Shown here in pieces: positions 51,848-62,712 of a stretch of 64,000 nucleotides of DNA. This DNA comes from Fasciola hepatica (lineage: Eukaryota; Platyhelminthes; Trematoda; Plagiorchiida; Fasciolidae). The notes under the pieces were generated by a model that saw nothing but the letters and a program-made list of their open reading frames with translations, was not told the origin of the DNA and did not search any database. The DNA lies in the NCBI GenBank assembly GCA_948099385.1, contig CANUEZ040000108.1, positions 1,126,001 through 1,190,000 of the forward strand, written 5' to 3'. Within the stretch, counting starts at the first letter, position 1; the number at the start of each line of letters is the position of its first letter. Position numbers and translations under genes: made by a program.

Positions 51848-52575
51848 CTAAAGGTCCACTTCACTTGGCTGCCTACAACGTCCGCACACTATGTCAGCCC
51901 TCAATAAGACTCTTGACATTTTTTTAAATATATGTATGTTATATATCCGAAACACACACACAAGGATCCACTTCTGTGATCAAGCTTCACACCCCAGATA
52001 CAACCTCAGTCTCTCACTTCACTCTTCGTGTGTCGGGTGGTCCGGTTTTTAATGCTCGTGGTCAGACCGCCGTTGGGATCGCTTTAAACATGAGTGCTGA
52101 GCATGCACTATTAGACTGGATTCCAGTCAGCAGTCGTTTGTGTGCAGTTCGGTTGAACGGTTCTATGCATTTCAAATGCAGCAAACGGAAGTATCGATGC
52201 TTGTCTGTCGTGTCTGTGTATGCGCCCAATGACTGCAGTTCCTCTGAAATCAAGGACGAATTCTATCAGGATTTGTCTCAGCTGCTTCCAAGCGTGCGTT
52301 CAACAGACGTGGTGGTCGCTGCTGGGGATTTCAACGATCAAATTGGCCGTTTAGGAGATTCCCAAAGGCACTTTGCAGACCCGTTTGCTATCCCAACCGA
52401 CCGTACTGACAACAGCGATCGCCTCATCCAGCTGTGTTCTAATCATATATTACTTCTGGTGAGCACAAGCTTCTACCATACGAAGCGGCATAGATTCACG
52501 TGGTGTCCTACATCTTCAAAACGTAGGCCACAGGTTGACCCCACTGTCACGGGCCACCGTTGGTGCCGATAAATT
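51848..52575 (+). pseudogene. LINE family C, APE-type endonuclease (damaged)
   Basis: The plus strand begins PLHLAAYNVRTLCQ. It resumes at about 51975 with VIKLHTPDTTSVSHFTLRVSGG and continues through ALLDWIPVSSRLCAVRLNG, CLSVVSVYAPNDCSS, VVVAAGDFNDQIGRLG, RTDNSDRLIQLCS and RFTWCPTSS. This is the endonuclease of an APE-type LINE. The segment carrying the catalytic Glu (about 35 residues) has been replaced by AT-rich DNA (51905-51965). The GDFN box is intact. The usual Asp-His near the end reads DP, and a later SDH reads SDY. Confidence 0.88.
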
Positions 52576-53610
52576 GAAGATTTTTCGTTCATTCTGGTTT
52601 ACGCCTGTAAACTCAGATTACTCACTCATGCGTGCTAGCTTCTGTTTATATCTCGTGCGTGGTCGCGCCAACGTGAAAACCATCCTTCCTGAGCAGTTTC
52701 TTCTAGACGATAGCCGACAATCTGCTTTTCAGGCGGAGCTGTCTACACAACTATCTATGCAGCTGGATGTCCATGACCCTGATGAACGCTGGCAACACAT
52801 CAAAGCTCTAGCTGGTTTAAATAGGTTTTCCTACCTGGGCAGTTACATCTCACCAAGTGAACAGATATCTGATGAAGTGTCATCGCGTGTACGGAAAACG
52901 CGTTTGGCTTTTGCCAACCTCATTCATCCGTGGCATCGGCGTGACATCCGATTGTCTCTCAAGAGTCGAGTGTACAATGCGGCTGTTAGGTCCACCCTTT
53001 TATACGACTCAGAAACTTAGCCGTTAAGAATGGAAGATAGGCCAAGATTTTCCATCTTTGGGCACCAATTTCCCCGTACTATTTACCGAATATGATGCGA
53101 ACATCGTATGAGCAATGCTGAGGTTAGACGTCGGGTTCTGGGAACCAGAATTTAGCCTCTGAATCAAGTACTGAATCTAAACAGATTAAGGTGGCTGGGG
53201 CATATGTCACGCATGCCCACCGACAAAATTTCTTGACGTATGCTGTCCTCTGATTCAGGTAAAGTTGGAAGACAGGTTGAGTTGGTCAGTTCATGGCCCG
53301 ACAGAAGGGTATAAAAAGCTTGACCAGTGGACTTGGCCACGTAGGACGTGTTAGACTTCCAGGTTGGTGTTCGCGCAACCCGTCTACCAAATGGTTGGAG
53401 GCATTGGATGATATGACTAGGTGTCACCTCCAATGGCATGATTGCATTCAGTCTGTTTCTTTGTCCTCTTGATTTCCGCTTATTACTTTGATTTTTTGTA
53501 TCTTTTTCACTTAATGCTTCGATTCTTTTTGCCGTTTACTTGACGATGCTGGAAGGTAGCCACCGAAACCGGTGCGCAGAAGCGTGAGGCTACCGGCTGA
53601 ATAAACTGAA
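52576..53610 (+). pseudogene. LINE family C, RT C-terminal part joined to endonuclease, and 3' UTR
   Basis: After a frameshift at about 52560 the frame gives FRSFWFTPVNSDYSLMRA and reaches HIKALAGLN. There it jumps directly to RFSYLGSYISP, SDEVSSRVRKTRLAFAN and WHRRDIRLSLKSRVY. The whole RT catalytic core, normally several hundred residues, is missing at about 52820. Later blocks (SNAEVRRRVLG, LNRLRWLGHMSRMP) continue to about 53450. A 3' UTR ends in GGCTGAATAAACTG (AATAAA at 53600-53605). Confidence 0.87.
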
Positions 53611-53686
53611 TTGAACTACCGCTTCATTTGGCTGGTATTATGATTTTCTGTTATCTATTCTTTATGTCGTCAAGTGAATTAGCCTG

Positions 53687-53688
<2 letters not shown>

Positions 53689-53729
<41 letters not shown>
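53689..53729. repeat. (TA)n microsatellite
   Basis: A perfect alternating TA tract of 41 bp, starting about 80 bp after the LINE C 3' end. Confidence 0.96.
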
Positions 53730-53731
<2 letters not shown>

Positions 53732-54015
53732 TACAATGAAACCGACCGCAACACATAGCCGTGTCACCCAATGATCCCAACCTTCAGGTTGGCGGATTTT
53801 GTGCATGTCATCCCAGATGTCTGACACTTCCTGCTCGGCCAGGCTCAATGGTTAAGGTTTTCGTACCTTTTCACCATGTCATCCACTGACGGCGATTATT
53901 ATTCATTTCATAAGTTTGTACAACAGAATCATCAAAAATGCATATGACTTACTTCTATGGAAAAAAAGATGCCTATTATTATTATTATTATTGGCATAAT
54001 GTCTATTTGCCACCA

Positions 54016-54300
54016 CGACCGGTGATGACCAAGTGGTTTAGAGCGTTTGATTTCCACCTCGGAGGTCGGAGGTTCGAATTCCTGCCATCACCGGTTTCTA
54101 CGGTGGTAGACAGCAGCGCATTGTCATCCGGCTCGTTACTACACGTGACCTGTTGGGACTCTATGTAATTCTCTGCCACTCCGAGGCTCAGGGTCTGGTT
54201 GCATAATATCCCTATTCGTGCACTGGGGCTTTGTGGAACTAGTGTACACCCCTTCTATTGCATTCATGCGTGAGCATACGATATTAAAATAATTCTACAT
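54016..54300 (+). mobile_element. second tRNA-derived SINE family
   Basis: The first 75 bases or so look like a tRNA. GGTGATG at the 5' side pairs with CATCACC at the 3' side, an A-box-like TGACCAAGTGG is present, and there is a B-box GGTTCGAATTCC near 54070-54082. The T-stem is imperfect, and a long unrelated tail follows, so this is a SINE head rather than a tRNA gene. It differs in sequence from the SINE at 49121-49339. No target duplication was found. Confidence 0.65.
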
Positions 54301-54527
54301 AACTACATCAAATTAAGCAGAGCAGTAAAAAGGTTTGACATCTTCCTTTCGTCATTAGTGTTATGAACTAAATATAATTTCGATTTTGTCGTAAACATTT
54401 CCAATCAGCCATTCTTTCGGAAAACTCATTGGACACAGAAATAATTGATAAATGATTTGATATAAACAAACGTAATTAACTAATTGGACGGTTCCTTTGT
54501 TGGTTGAGTCAAATGGGTCAAGAAAGA

Positions 54528-56705
54528 TCATCGTGGTGTACCAGACCTACAAATTTTCCGGTAGCACAAAATAGTGCAGGATACCAAAGCTAAACAGACC
54601 CCAGCAAAGGGGATCAAATCTCTCGTGTTCAATCCGCAGATGCTACATCGTAATAGTAAGCCAGACACTGTAGTAACCATGCACTGTCGAAGCCAACGGG
54701 TCCAGACTACCTCAGGATTTGGTCTTTCAGAACAACAGCGCAGCAGCAAAGGTCGTTGAGATCCGCACGATTTGTAATCAGTCCGAGCCAATATATTTCC
54801 AACAAAATGTGCGAACTGATCGGAACTTTGAGCTGTCTCGTACATTACACACAAGCTCCAAATAGTGACTTCATATGGTCCAACTGAATGATTGTCCGGT
54901 GACAGAATTTTCGAAGCGCACGGAAGAACCGTGAGTTCACACTCGCGTAAGGGAGTACCTGAACCGAGAGCCGTATTATTCAAATGTTGGTGATTTGATA
55001 TCATCAGTGATCTCATACTTTCGAGGCCAGAAAACCAAATTAAAACGGCTGAACTTAAACTAAGAAAACTGTCTGCATCATTCAGCAGTTCATTCGAAAT
55101 CTTGGGTTTATGCAAACTGACCCCACAGAGGTGGAGGTCGGACGGAAACATGTTATATTTCCAATCGACAGAAGATGCCCCCGTGTGGAATATGAGATCA
55201 ACAAAGAGCTTCTCTGCCTTTGTCTCAAAAGAACCGTTTTGAATTACATCCCATTGAGGACTAAGACAACAACACACCTTGTGCTGCAACAGCGTGGATG
55301 GTAACTGTTCCGAAACGCAGGATGCTGTCATCAGCGTGCAAATATTTTGATCTAACTGGTTCGAAATAACAGAAGTGCTACATGAAATATTTCGGACAAA
55401 AAAACATTCGGTGAGCCTTTCCACTCTTTTCTCGAAATGGTTTTGACGGGTTTCAAATAAAAGTTTTTCCCAGATGCATTGATCAATAAAATAAGGTATG
55501 CCTGTTCTCGTACCCCCGATTCTCTGAGAGTTATCCACGAATAACTGTGTGATGCAGTGTTCGCCAAGGGTTTCGGTCAAATGTGAACCAGACCCGGCTT
55601 CAACAACCCCCTTAGTCGGATTAACTAATGTTGTATCTGAACCCAGGCTCACGACTGTTGTCATATGCTTGTTACTTTGAAATGCTTCTGAAAGTTTAGT
55701 CAAATCACTCTTCGACGGAAGAAATATTGTTTGTGACACCCTGTACGGTTTGTTCCGCGTGCACTCCACGATGGTTTGAGTTGGATATCGCTGCCATGAG
55801 TGAAACGTCAGTCTGGCTTTTTGTGGATAAGCGCATCGAGAAGTTTGAAAAACACGAGGAAGAATGGTTGGTGTGCCACGAATCAGACGATATATACGCC
55901 CATAGTTATGCAGCGTGCTGGGTTTTTTCTGACCTGCATCCGCTTGTTGACTAATCGCACATTCTTTAAGTTGCATCGAAACAGGTTTTACTCGATGCAT
56001 TAGGAGGTGAGCTAAATCGCTCATTTCACCAAGGGTGCATTGCTGTTTAGCTGTATTTAAATGGTTCAAATCCTCTCGGTTGCGATGCTGTTTGGTTGAG
56101 TTTAAATCCATCAGGTCCGCTTTATCTTGCATTAAGTTCTTCGTGTTTGAAACTCCAGAGAACGGAGGATCATTTGAGTGGTCTGCAAAAAGACGCCCCT
56201 TTTTCAGAAAGTCGCTTTCAGGCGATACAAGCAACTGTGTTTTTTTCCGCAGGTCTCTTTGTGTAGCTTCCAGATGTCGTACACAAAACTCGGGAGGTTT
56301 CAGTCTTTTATAGCTATTTGCTTCGTATGTTTTAGGGTGTTTATCTTGTAGTCGTTGTTTCCTGGTGTGAGTTCTTGGTTCATCCAAGTCAACACCTTTC
56401 TTTAAATGAAAAATATTCACCGATGAGGATGAGTTTGATCCCGGACAAAACAACTGTGATGGTTCATCACAATGAATTTGTCCTTCAAAATCCCCGAAAG
56501 GGTGTAGTAAATCCAGTGGTAAAGCATCACTGGATGGAACACATGAGTAACTTTGGAAGATTAGCGAACTTCCATCAATTTCTGCTTGTTTGATATAGGG
56601 TGCATTCGTTATGGAGTGAGATTTGCGGATAGTGTACCTTAAACGCTTCCTAATTGGCTGTTTGTTTACTGATGGTTTGGACGCAAAATTCCATTCGACA
56701 CGCAT
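54528..56705 (-). CDS. uncharacterised 725-residue protein, single-exon ORF
   Basis: This is by far the longest ORF of the window and the only one too long to be chance. It starts at ATG 56703-56705 with an in-frame TGA four codons upstream, so the start is well supported, and ends at TGA 54528-54530. The N-terminus is basic (RKRLRYTIRK), and the first half is polar and rich in Ser, Lys and Gln. A weak 45-bp in-frame duplication (56041-56130) gives LNSTKQ.. and LNTAKQ.. repeats. A Cys-rich second half follows. Near the C-terminus PFAGVCLALVSCTILCY is hydrophobic enough for a membrane anchor. I recognise no domain. It is unrelated to the LINE, Gypsy or Penelope proteins nearby, so it is more likely a lineage-specific gene than a mobile-element protein. 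Confidence 0.8.
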   Translation of the reverse strand: MRVEWNFASKPSVNKQPIRKRLRYTIRKSHSITNAPYIKQAEIDGSSLIFQSYSCVPSSDALPLDLLHPFGDFEGQIHCDEPSQLFCPGSNSSSSVNIFHLKKGVDLDEPRTHTRKQRLQDKHPKTYEANSYKRLKPPEFCVRHLEATQRDLRKKTQLLVSPESDFLKKGRLFADHSNDPPFSGVSNTKNLMQDKADLMDLNSTKQHRNREDLNHLNTAKQQCTLGEMSDLAHLLMHRVKPVSMQLKECAISQQADAGQKKPSTLHNYGRIYRLIRGTPTILPRVFQTSRCAYPQKARLTFHSWQRYPTQTIVECTRNKPYRVSQTIFLPSKSDLTKLSEAFQSNKHMTTVVSLGSDTTLVNPTKGVVEAGSGSHLTETLGEHCITQLFVDNSQRIGGTRTGIPYFIDQCIWEKLLFETRQNHFEKRVERLTECFFVRNISCSTSVISNQLDQNICTLMTASCVSEQLPSTLLQHKVCCCLSPQWDVIQNGSFETKAEKLFVDLIFHTGASSVDWKYNMFPSDLHLCGVSLHKPKISNELLNDADSFLSLSSAVLIWFSGLESMRSLMISNHQHLNNTALGSGTPLRECELTVLPCASKILSPDNHSVGPYEVTIWSLCVMYETAQSSDQFAHFVGNILARTDYKSCGSQRPLLLRCCSERPNPEVVWTRWLRQCMVTTVSGLLLRCSICGLNTRDLIPFAGVCLALVSCTILCYRKICRSGTPR

Positions 56706-58799
56706 GAGCGCAACTCACTTCGAGAGCGCGCACACACATGCAGTTTCAGTAGTGTCACTTTTTAAAGGATCAGAGGAATAAATATGACACGTGGTTTCAG
56801 AATCGATCCAGTTCAGGTGGCCTTCTGTCTGCAGGAAATCAGGAAGCACGTGACTATCAATGGACGAATTTTCCAATGCATTCAATATTCCCTGTTTATT
56901 ATGCGAATGAGCTTCGCCAAATTATTCACTCAAATTTCTTCAAACCGACGGATTACTCAAAACATTGTGATCTGCTGATAACTGCACCCAGTGTTTTTTT
57001 TTCAAATTAAATGAGTAGCAATTTTCTCTGCTATTGTCTTAATGTTTTCATCATCGTGTATTGAAGTATACTCCGCATTTCGCTAGTGATCGATATGCTT
57101 CATTTTACAATCGCACATTACATCGCGAGGGGAAGTGGTCACTTCAAAACAAGCCATTTTATGACATTTAAGTGTATCCCAAAAATCCATAAAATTTAAG
57201 GCGTGGCTGTGAGACAAGAATCTAGGATAACGCAAGCAGAAATTCAGCAAACTAATTTTAAACTCACGGTCGTTTTAAAAGACTAAATTCGTCTTCAGAT
57301 TGCCATAATGGTGAAGAACGAAACTCTAAGAGAGGAATCCGATGGATAATGACTATTTACAGTGTGAAGACATTGAGTCTGTGTGCCTGCGGGCATACGT
57401 GGTCCAATTAATGGGATTGAAAAGTAGCTTATCCGGTCAGAACATGTTAAATCGAACCAAGTGTGCTAACGAAATCCAGACCCCAGTTGCATGAATAACT
57501 ACCATTTGAAACATGTTCAGCTTCAGACGATCTGCAATCGAGTAATTACACCAATATTTTTTCAACAATAGCAATATTGTTGCATTTTATTTCGATCTTC
57601 TGTGGAACGTTTAATGAGTCTGTTTGCAACGGATGGATTGATTTACTTATTTCAGCGGATCCTATCACCAGTCGAACTCAAATACTTTCACCGTCCTTAA
57701 TACATACGCGATCTGAACGCTGCTAGTTAGCTTATTTCCGCATGAGAAGAGATTTCGTCTTTTTCAGTATACTTATGAACCGCAGGAAATGAAGTTTGAC
57801 TGAGTGCGAGGCCTTAAACTTGGAAAGCACATTAACTGAACGATCTTTATTGAGATTAGTTTGAGGCATGAAATGTTTACTTGATGAAAACGAAACAATT
57901 CACTACTGCTACCGAAACCGTATTTTGTACGCTATTAAAAGTTATTGTCCTACGGCGATGTTATAATCTTTTGCAAACTTTTATTTTCTCGAGTTAAAAC
58001 ACATTTCAAATCATGAAGGCCGAGATAGTATCTATGACAGGCGTCGATCACAATTTCGCGAATCCGTACTTCATGTTTTTCTTCACAACTTAAACTCTGA
58101 ATTGGATATAATGCAAATGACGCACGAGGTTTTGTTCCTATTACCCACTCGTTATAGACTATCCCTCCTTTTCTTTTCCGGTTCCAGTTCAGAAATGATG
58201 GTTGTTGGTATTATCCGGGTAAATCTAGACTGGTTTTATGTCATCGTGCACCAGTGCTTCCATGATACTATCATATTCTCTATCAAACCGAGCTAACTAA
58301 AAATGAACGTTGATAATTTCATGCATGAAATAGGATGTGCCTGACAGTTTCCCTTTAAATGTTACCTGCCAGAAATGGTAGATTTATTTTCCTCAGAGGT
58401 TTTTATATTTTCAACCGTTCTAATCAGCGATGAGTACTTCCGAAACAAAGTGGAACGAGCGCAAAAGTTTTCAATCAAGCCATCCTGAAGCCTGTACAGT
58501 CTTCAGTAGTCGTGACGCAAACAAGATGGTCAGTTCTGTCCGTTTCATGAGGCCAAATGGTTGTGCACACAGCAGACTCCTAAAAATGATTTACCTTTTA
58601 GAGTCGACGACCGATGGCACTACATGGAAATGTAGTGAATGCGCAAATCAATTCGCATAACCTTTGTCAGATCATATTTCACACAAAACATTTGCTTAGA
58701 AAAATCATCATTTCTGGATTTCATAGGATATAAAAACAAAAAGGAATGAAGTTTACGCACTGAGATTAGGGCAAAAATCAGTTACTAATCTCTCTTTGC
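56706..58799. other. stretch upstream of the 725-residue gene
   Basis: The first 200 bases probably hold the promoter and 5' UTR of the minus-strand gene, but no TATA-like element is convincing. The remainder shows nothing specific. Confidence 0.35.
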
Positions 58800-58945
58800 T
58801 TGGCTGACTGTCCTTCGGGCTCCACCTTTCACATACAAAACTCAGGTCATCCCATCAGCCTTACACTCGGAGGCACCGGACTCCAGTTTCGCTCTTGTTA
58901 GAGCTCATCAGTGACGCCTACACTCCGCCGCATCCAGACAAATGA
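58800..58945 (-). mobile_element. 5'-truncated SINE copy
   Basis: The reverse complement matches the tails of the SINEs at 33800-33991 and 49121-49339. It has CTCTAACAAGAGCGAAAC, GAGTGTAAGGCTGATGGGAT, GACCTGAG and CCGAAGGACAGTCAGCCAA. The tRNA-like head is missing or unrecognisable beyond about 58945. Confidence 0.8.
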
Positions 58946-61900
58946 ATGTCCAAGGGGCTCCTATTATCTAATGGTATATTTTGTCAAATGATTGTTAGTT
59001 TCGTAAACTGAAATTCCGCGGGAACTCTAAGTAAGGGGTCTTTACCTGTCAGTCCTTATTTGCCCTATCCCCTCGGCACGGCATTTTTCATTCCGTCACA
59101 TTGATAAAAACTACGGACTTCGAGTCCATTGATGCATTGACTTGCACGGACGGGCCGATTGTAGATGATTCTAGGTTCTTCCGGTAATCCTTCAGACTTT
59201 TTTCAACCACGACTTGAACACCAAGGATCTGGTCACTCTACATGAACGAGAATACAGAGCCAAAATAATAATTTCATGGGGGAAATATCTTGCTTAGATT
59301 TAACAACTGATCCGGTAGACTTTCCGGGGTATGGCGAAACAGTTACGAAGGTGGCTCAGAGAACACATCGAAACCACGAAGTAGCTCCCATCTGGTACGC
59401 AAGAGGCCTGTCTCACCGATCGTTCATGATAGTCAGCCATCTAGTCAGCAACCGTGGATTCTGATGTGTTCCTTTAGAGAATAAATGTAGATGACAAGAC
59501 TGAGAAACCACGCAGCAGGTCTGAAAATAATCACAGCTCATAATTCATGGCACATAGCTGGGCTACCGTGGGAGAACCTGTGGTTGACTCAATTTGGCGC
59601 GCATATTTCATCTACTCATGAGTAACATGATTCCGGTTTTGTATTTGGGGGGTGAACATGACCCAAATCTCAATACCGTCAAATAAAAAATAAATCAGAC
59701 GCCAAAATCATGAAGAAACCCATCGATACAGTCGGGTTTGTCAAGATATTCCAAAAAGTGATTTGTCAATCCACTCAAGATCGGAAACACATTGAACGGT
59801 AGTTTCACCAGGCCTGTTCACGATCCGTTGTCACGTGACAAGCAAAAGCCTATGCGATAAAGGATGAAAAGTGCGATGTAAAACCGTATTAAACTCCTAA
59901 AACATTTTACCGCATAGATATTTATATACTTACTTTGAAATTTTACCAAAATTTCGCGAACAACCGCATACTTTTCCATATTTTTCACTAACTCAAGGGC
60001 AGTTCCTTCTACAACTGTTATAGGAACGTCTTTTACCAAATCTCTGATTTCGTTCGAATCAGTGAGAGAGATATTTAGTGAAAGCAATTTGAAAGGTTAG
60101 TGATTGAGATATGGAAAGTATACGCTTTTCCCCATGTACTTAATGGTCCTTTGTATACCTATGGTGCATGAATACGTGTAAGTACATGCATACACATGAC
60201 GACCAAAGGCCATGACAACAACGCAATAAATATTTCTTTTTACACCTCCCGACTCATACTTTCCTAATACACCGAGAAGGCAAATGAAGTGTTGCGGAAT
60301 TTGACAGCTCATTTTCAGATCCGTACAAAAACATCTCTTCTCAGTCCATGAATTTCGCAAACACTTCAGATGGCAATCATTTTTTGAGAATAGGAAGGTC
60401 AGAGAGGGATTGAGTAACGTAGTGGTCCAAGTGAAATCGGAAGACAGGTCGAACGCTTCGGAAAACATTATTATGAAGGTAGCAGCTTCTCCGACAACAA
60501 AATGTCTCCTAGTGGAAGCATACAAAAACTGCTTTTAGATTCTACAATTTGGTAAATATGGCACCAAACCGAAGTTCAATAAGAGCAACTCAATGACACA
60601 CTCGGACATGGTAGATGAGCACAAAACTTCAGTATTACAAAATATCGCAGTGAAGATGGTGATGCAAACCAAGCTTGGCTTTTATTTTATGTTCTTCGAT
60701 TGGTTTCGACATTATATGTCGGGTATTCTCAAACTGATCGAAATACCAACTGCAATTGTTAAATGCAGCCACGTATTCTCGCCTTGTGCACAGCAATTTA
60801 AAAGGTTCTTCTCGGTTTCATTGTCCAAGACCTTTCTGTCAGGTAGTCACCGAAGCCTCTTCGATATTGAGGTATTAGTCGGCTTGAACGTGTCACTTCA
60901 GGCACCCCAACCAATCCGCCTCCGGCACCAGCTTAAGTCCACCACACAACAGTTTGCGCGTGGGCAGCCCACAAATTCACGCGAAGACCAAACAATAATT
61001 TCTGCCGATGCTTCGGCAACCTGATAAGCTAGACAGGGGTGAAATCCGACCGGACGCATGTGCTTCTAGATTGTTCCAACTACGCTTTGAACATCGTGTT
61101 GTCTCGTTATACATTGTACTGAAACTTTCGCGCACTGTGTTGCACTGACACACTCTGGTTTACGCATGCGGATTGAAGCGATAGAACTGCACAGCAAAAT
61201 CTTCTACACTTTCCGATCATGGAAACTATAAAATGAAACACGATGGTTACAAGGATTCCTACCAGTGGGAGAAGGAAGGAAACGTTTTTCTGTAAAAATT
61301 GTCATTGGCACAGTGCTTTGCAGGTGCAGAAATATATCTTGTTCGAAAGGCAACCTAGATGACTACCACAAAATTAAATATCTCGCCATATTCTCCACAG
61401 CGAGAATCAAGGATATTTGTACATTACTTGGGATCAGACTCTTAGACAGCCTCTGTGTGCATTGATAAATTGAATTCTGAATTTACCTACCCGTGATGCC
61501 ACATCTTCCTCTTTCCCAGGTTCACACCACCTGCCACTCTTTTATCCCATCCTCTACAGTGCAAATGATCAGTCCCACAAAATGTGCGAGTTTAGGAGTT
61601 TCCTTCTGAAGTCTTCACATCAGCTGACGTCCGCGCGTCTAACGAAATGTTTAACACTTATTCCCCTTCCAAAATGTCGTCATGGGCTGAAGATGAAGCC
61701 AAAACACGAAATCTGAACATGGCACCCTTACTTGGTCTAACGCTTTTAGTAGAATTATTTTGCCAAGTCATGATGGAAAATGACAAAAATTTTAATAGCA
61801 CTCACCAATGGTCCCCAGTTAGGTGAAAAACGATGCGCACTGTTACAGAAACACCCCGCAGGCATTATGTGCAAAAATCAGTTCGATAGGAAAAGGAAAC

Positions 61901-62465
61901 TTTTAGACTGGAATCCACGTGAAAATTGCTCAATCTCTGAACCCATTTGTCATTATTACACAACAAATTCTTGATCTTGTTAGAGTTGACCAAATGATTA
62001 CTTTTGCGTTAGTATTAATAAAGTTGTACTAACCGAAATAATTGAACTGAGAGGACGAATCGAAATCGTTGCGACCCGAAAATTACAAGAGAGACAAAGT
62101 TGCAGAAGTGAATGTTAATTTTATCGTAGAACTCACTCATATACAGGTACTGACAATTGTGCCAATTAATGAATGACAAGTCACCCAATCATAGCTGACT
62201 TTTGTAGTGCCTGGTCACGCGGTTTCTCATTGGTGAAGGCTTCTCACTATACGTGGTCGCAAGGCTGCATTGCATGGCATCCCGTGAACTGAGATCTGAA
62301 TTACCACAAAATCCCAGGATAAAAGTACCCTCCTCATATCATGTTTACTAGTAGTGTGGCTTATCTATCCTCTATGTTCGCTCACCTTTCAAATCATTCC
62401 AAGATACTGATCCGTTTGGAAATCGTTCCTCATCAAAAGTTGAGCATAAATCATTGGTGAAGTTC

Positions 62466-62468
<3 letters not shown>
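58946..62468. other. stretch without firm features
   Basis: A plus-strand frame of 143 codons (60593-61024) and a minus-strand frame of 142 codons (60097-60525) exist, but neither shows a motif or clear splice context. One weak exon candidate is listed separately. Confidence 0.35.
59934..60043 (-). CDS. candidate internal exon of an unknown gene
   Basis: On the minus strand a consensus donor (AAA|GTAAGT, donor at 59928-59933) ends an open frame reading DLVKDVPITVVEGTALEL and then VVREILVKFQ. A possible acceptor AAATCAG lies just upstream at 60044, after a CT-rich stretch. The amino-acid composition looks like a globular helical protein and is unlike the surrounding frames. I do not recognise it, and no adjoining exon is secure. 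Confidence 0.25.

Positions 62469-62556
<88 letters not shown>
62469..62556. repeat. (AT)n microsatellite
   Basis: A perfect alternating AT tract of 88 bp, about 160 bp from the 3' end of LINE A copy 2. Confidence 0.98.
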
Positions 62557-62559
<3 letters not shown>

Positions 62560-62712
62560 GCTGCTGGAAGTGAAGAAAGGTGCAAACGCGACATCAACAA
62601 TTAAAGAAATACGAGAGCGGGGGTAGGCAAAATAACAGGAACAGTAGAAAATAAAATGCTGTGTTTTTTTTTTCTTTTTTCATCGCACAGTTTTCTATGC
62701 TTTCTGTCATTT

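Noticed and set aside
53164..53439. 91-codon minus-strand ORF within LINE C
   Set aside because: The plus strand there encodes the LINE C-terminal domain in broken frames, so this is an antisense shadow.
54016..54090. A functional tRNA gene
   Set aside because: The acceptor stem pairs, but the T-stem is imperfect, no clear anticodon arm could be drawn and a SINE-like tail follows.
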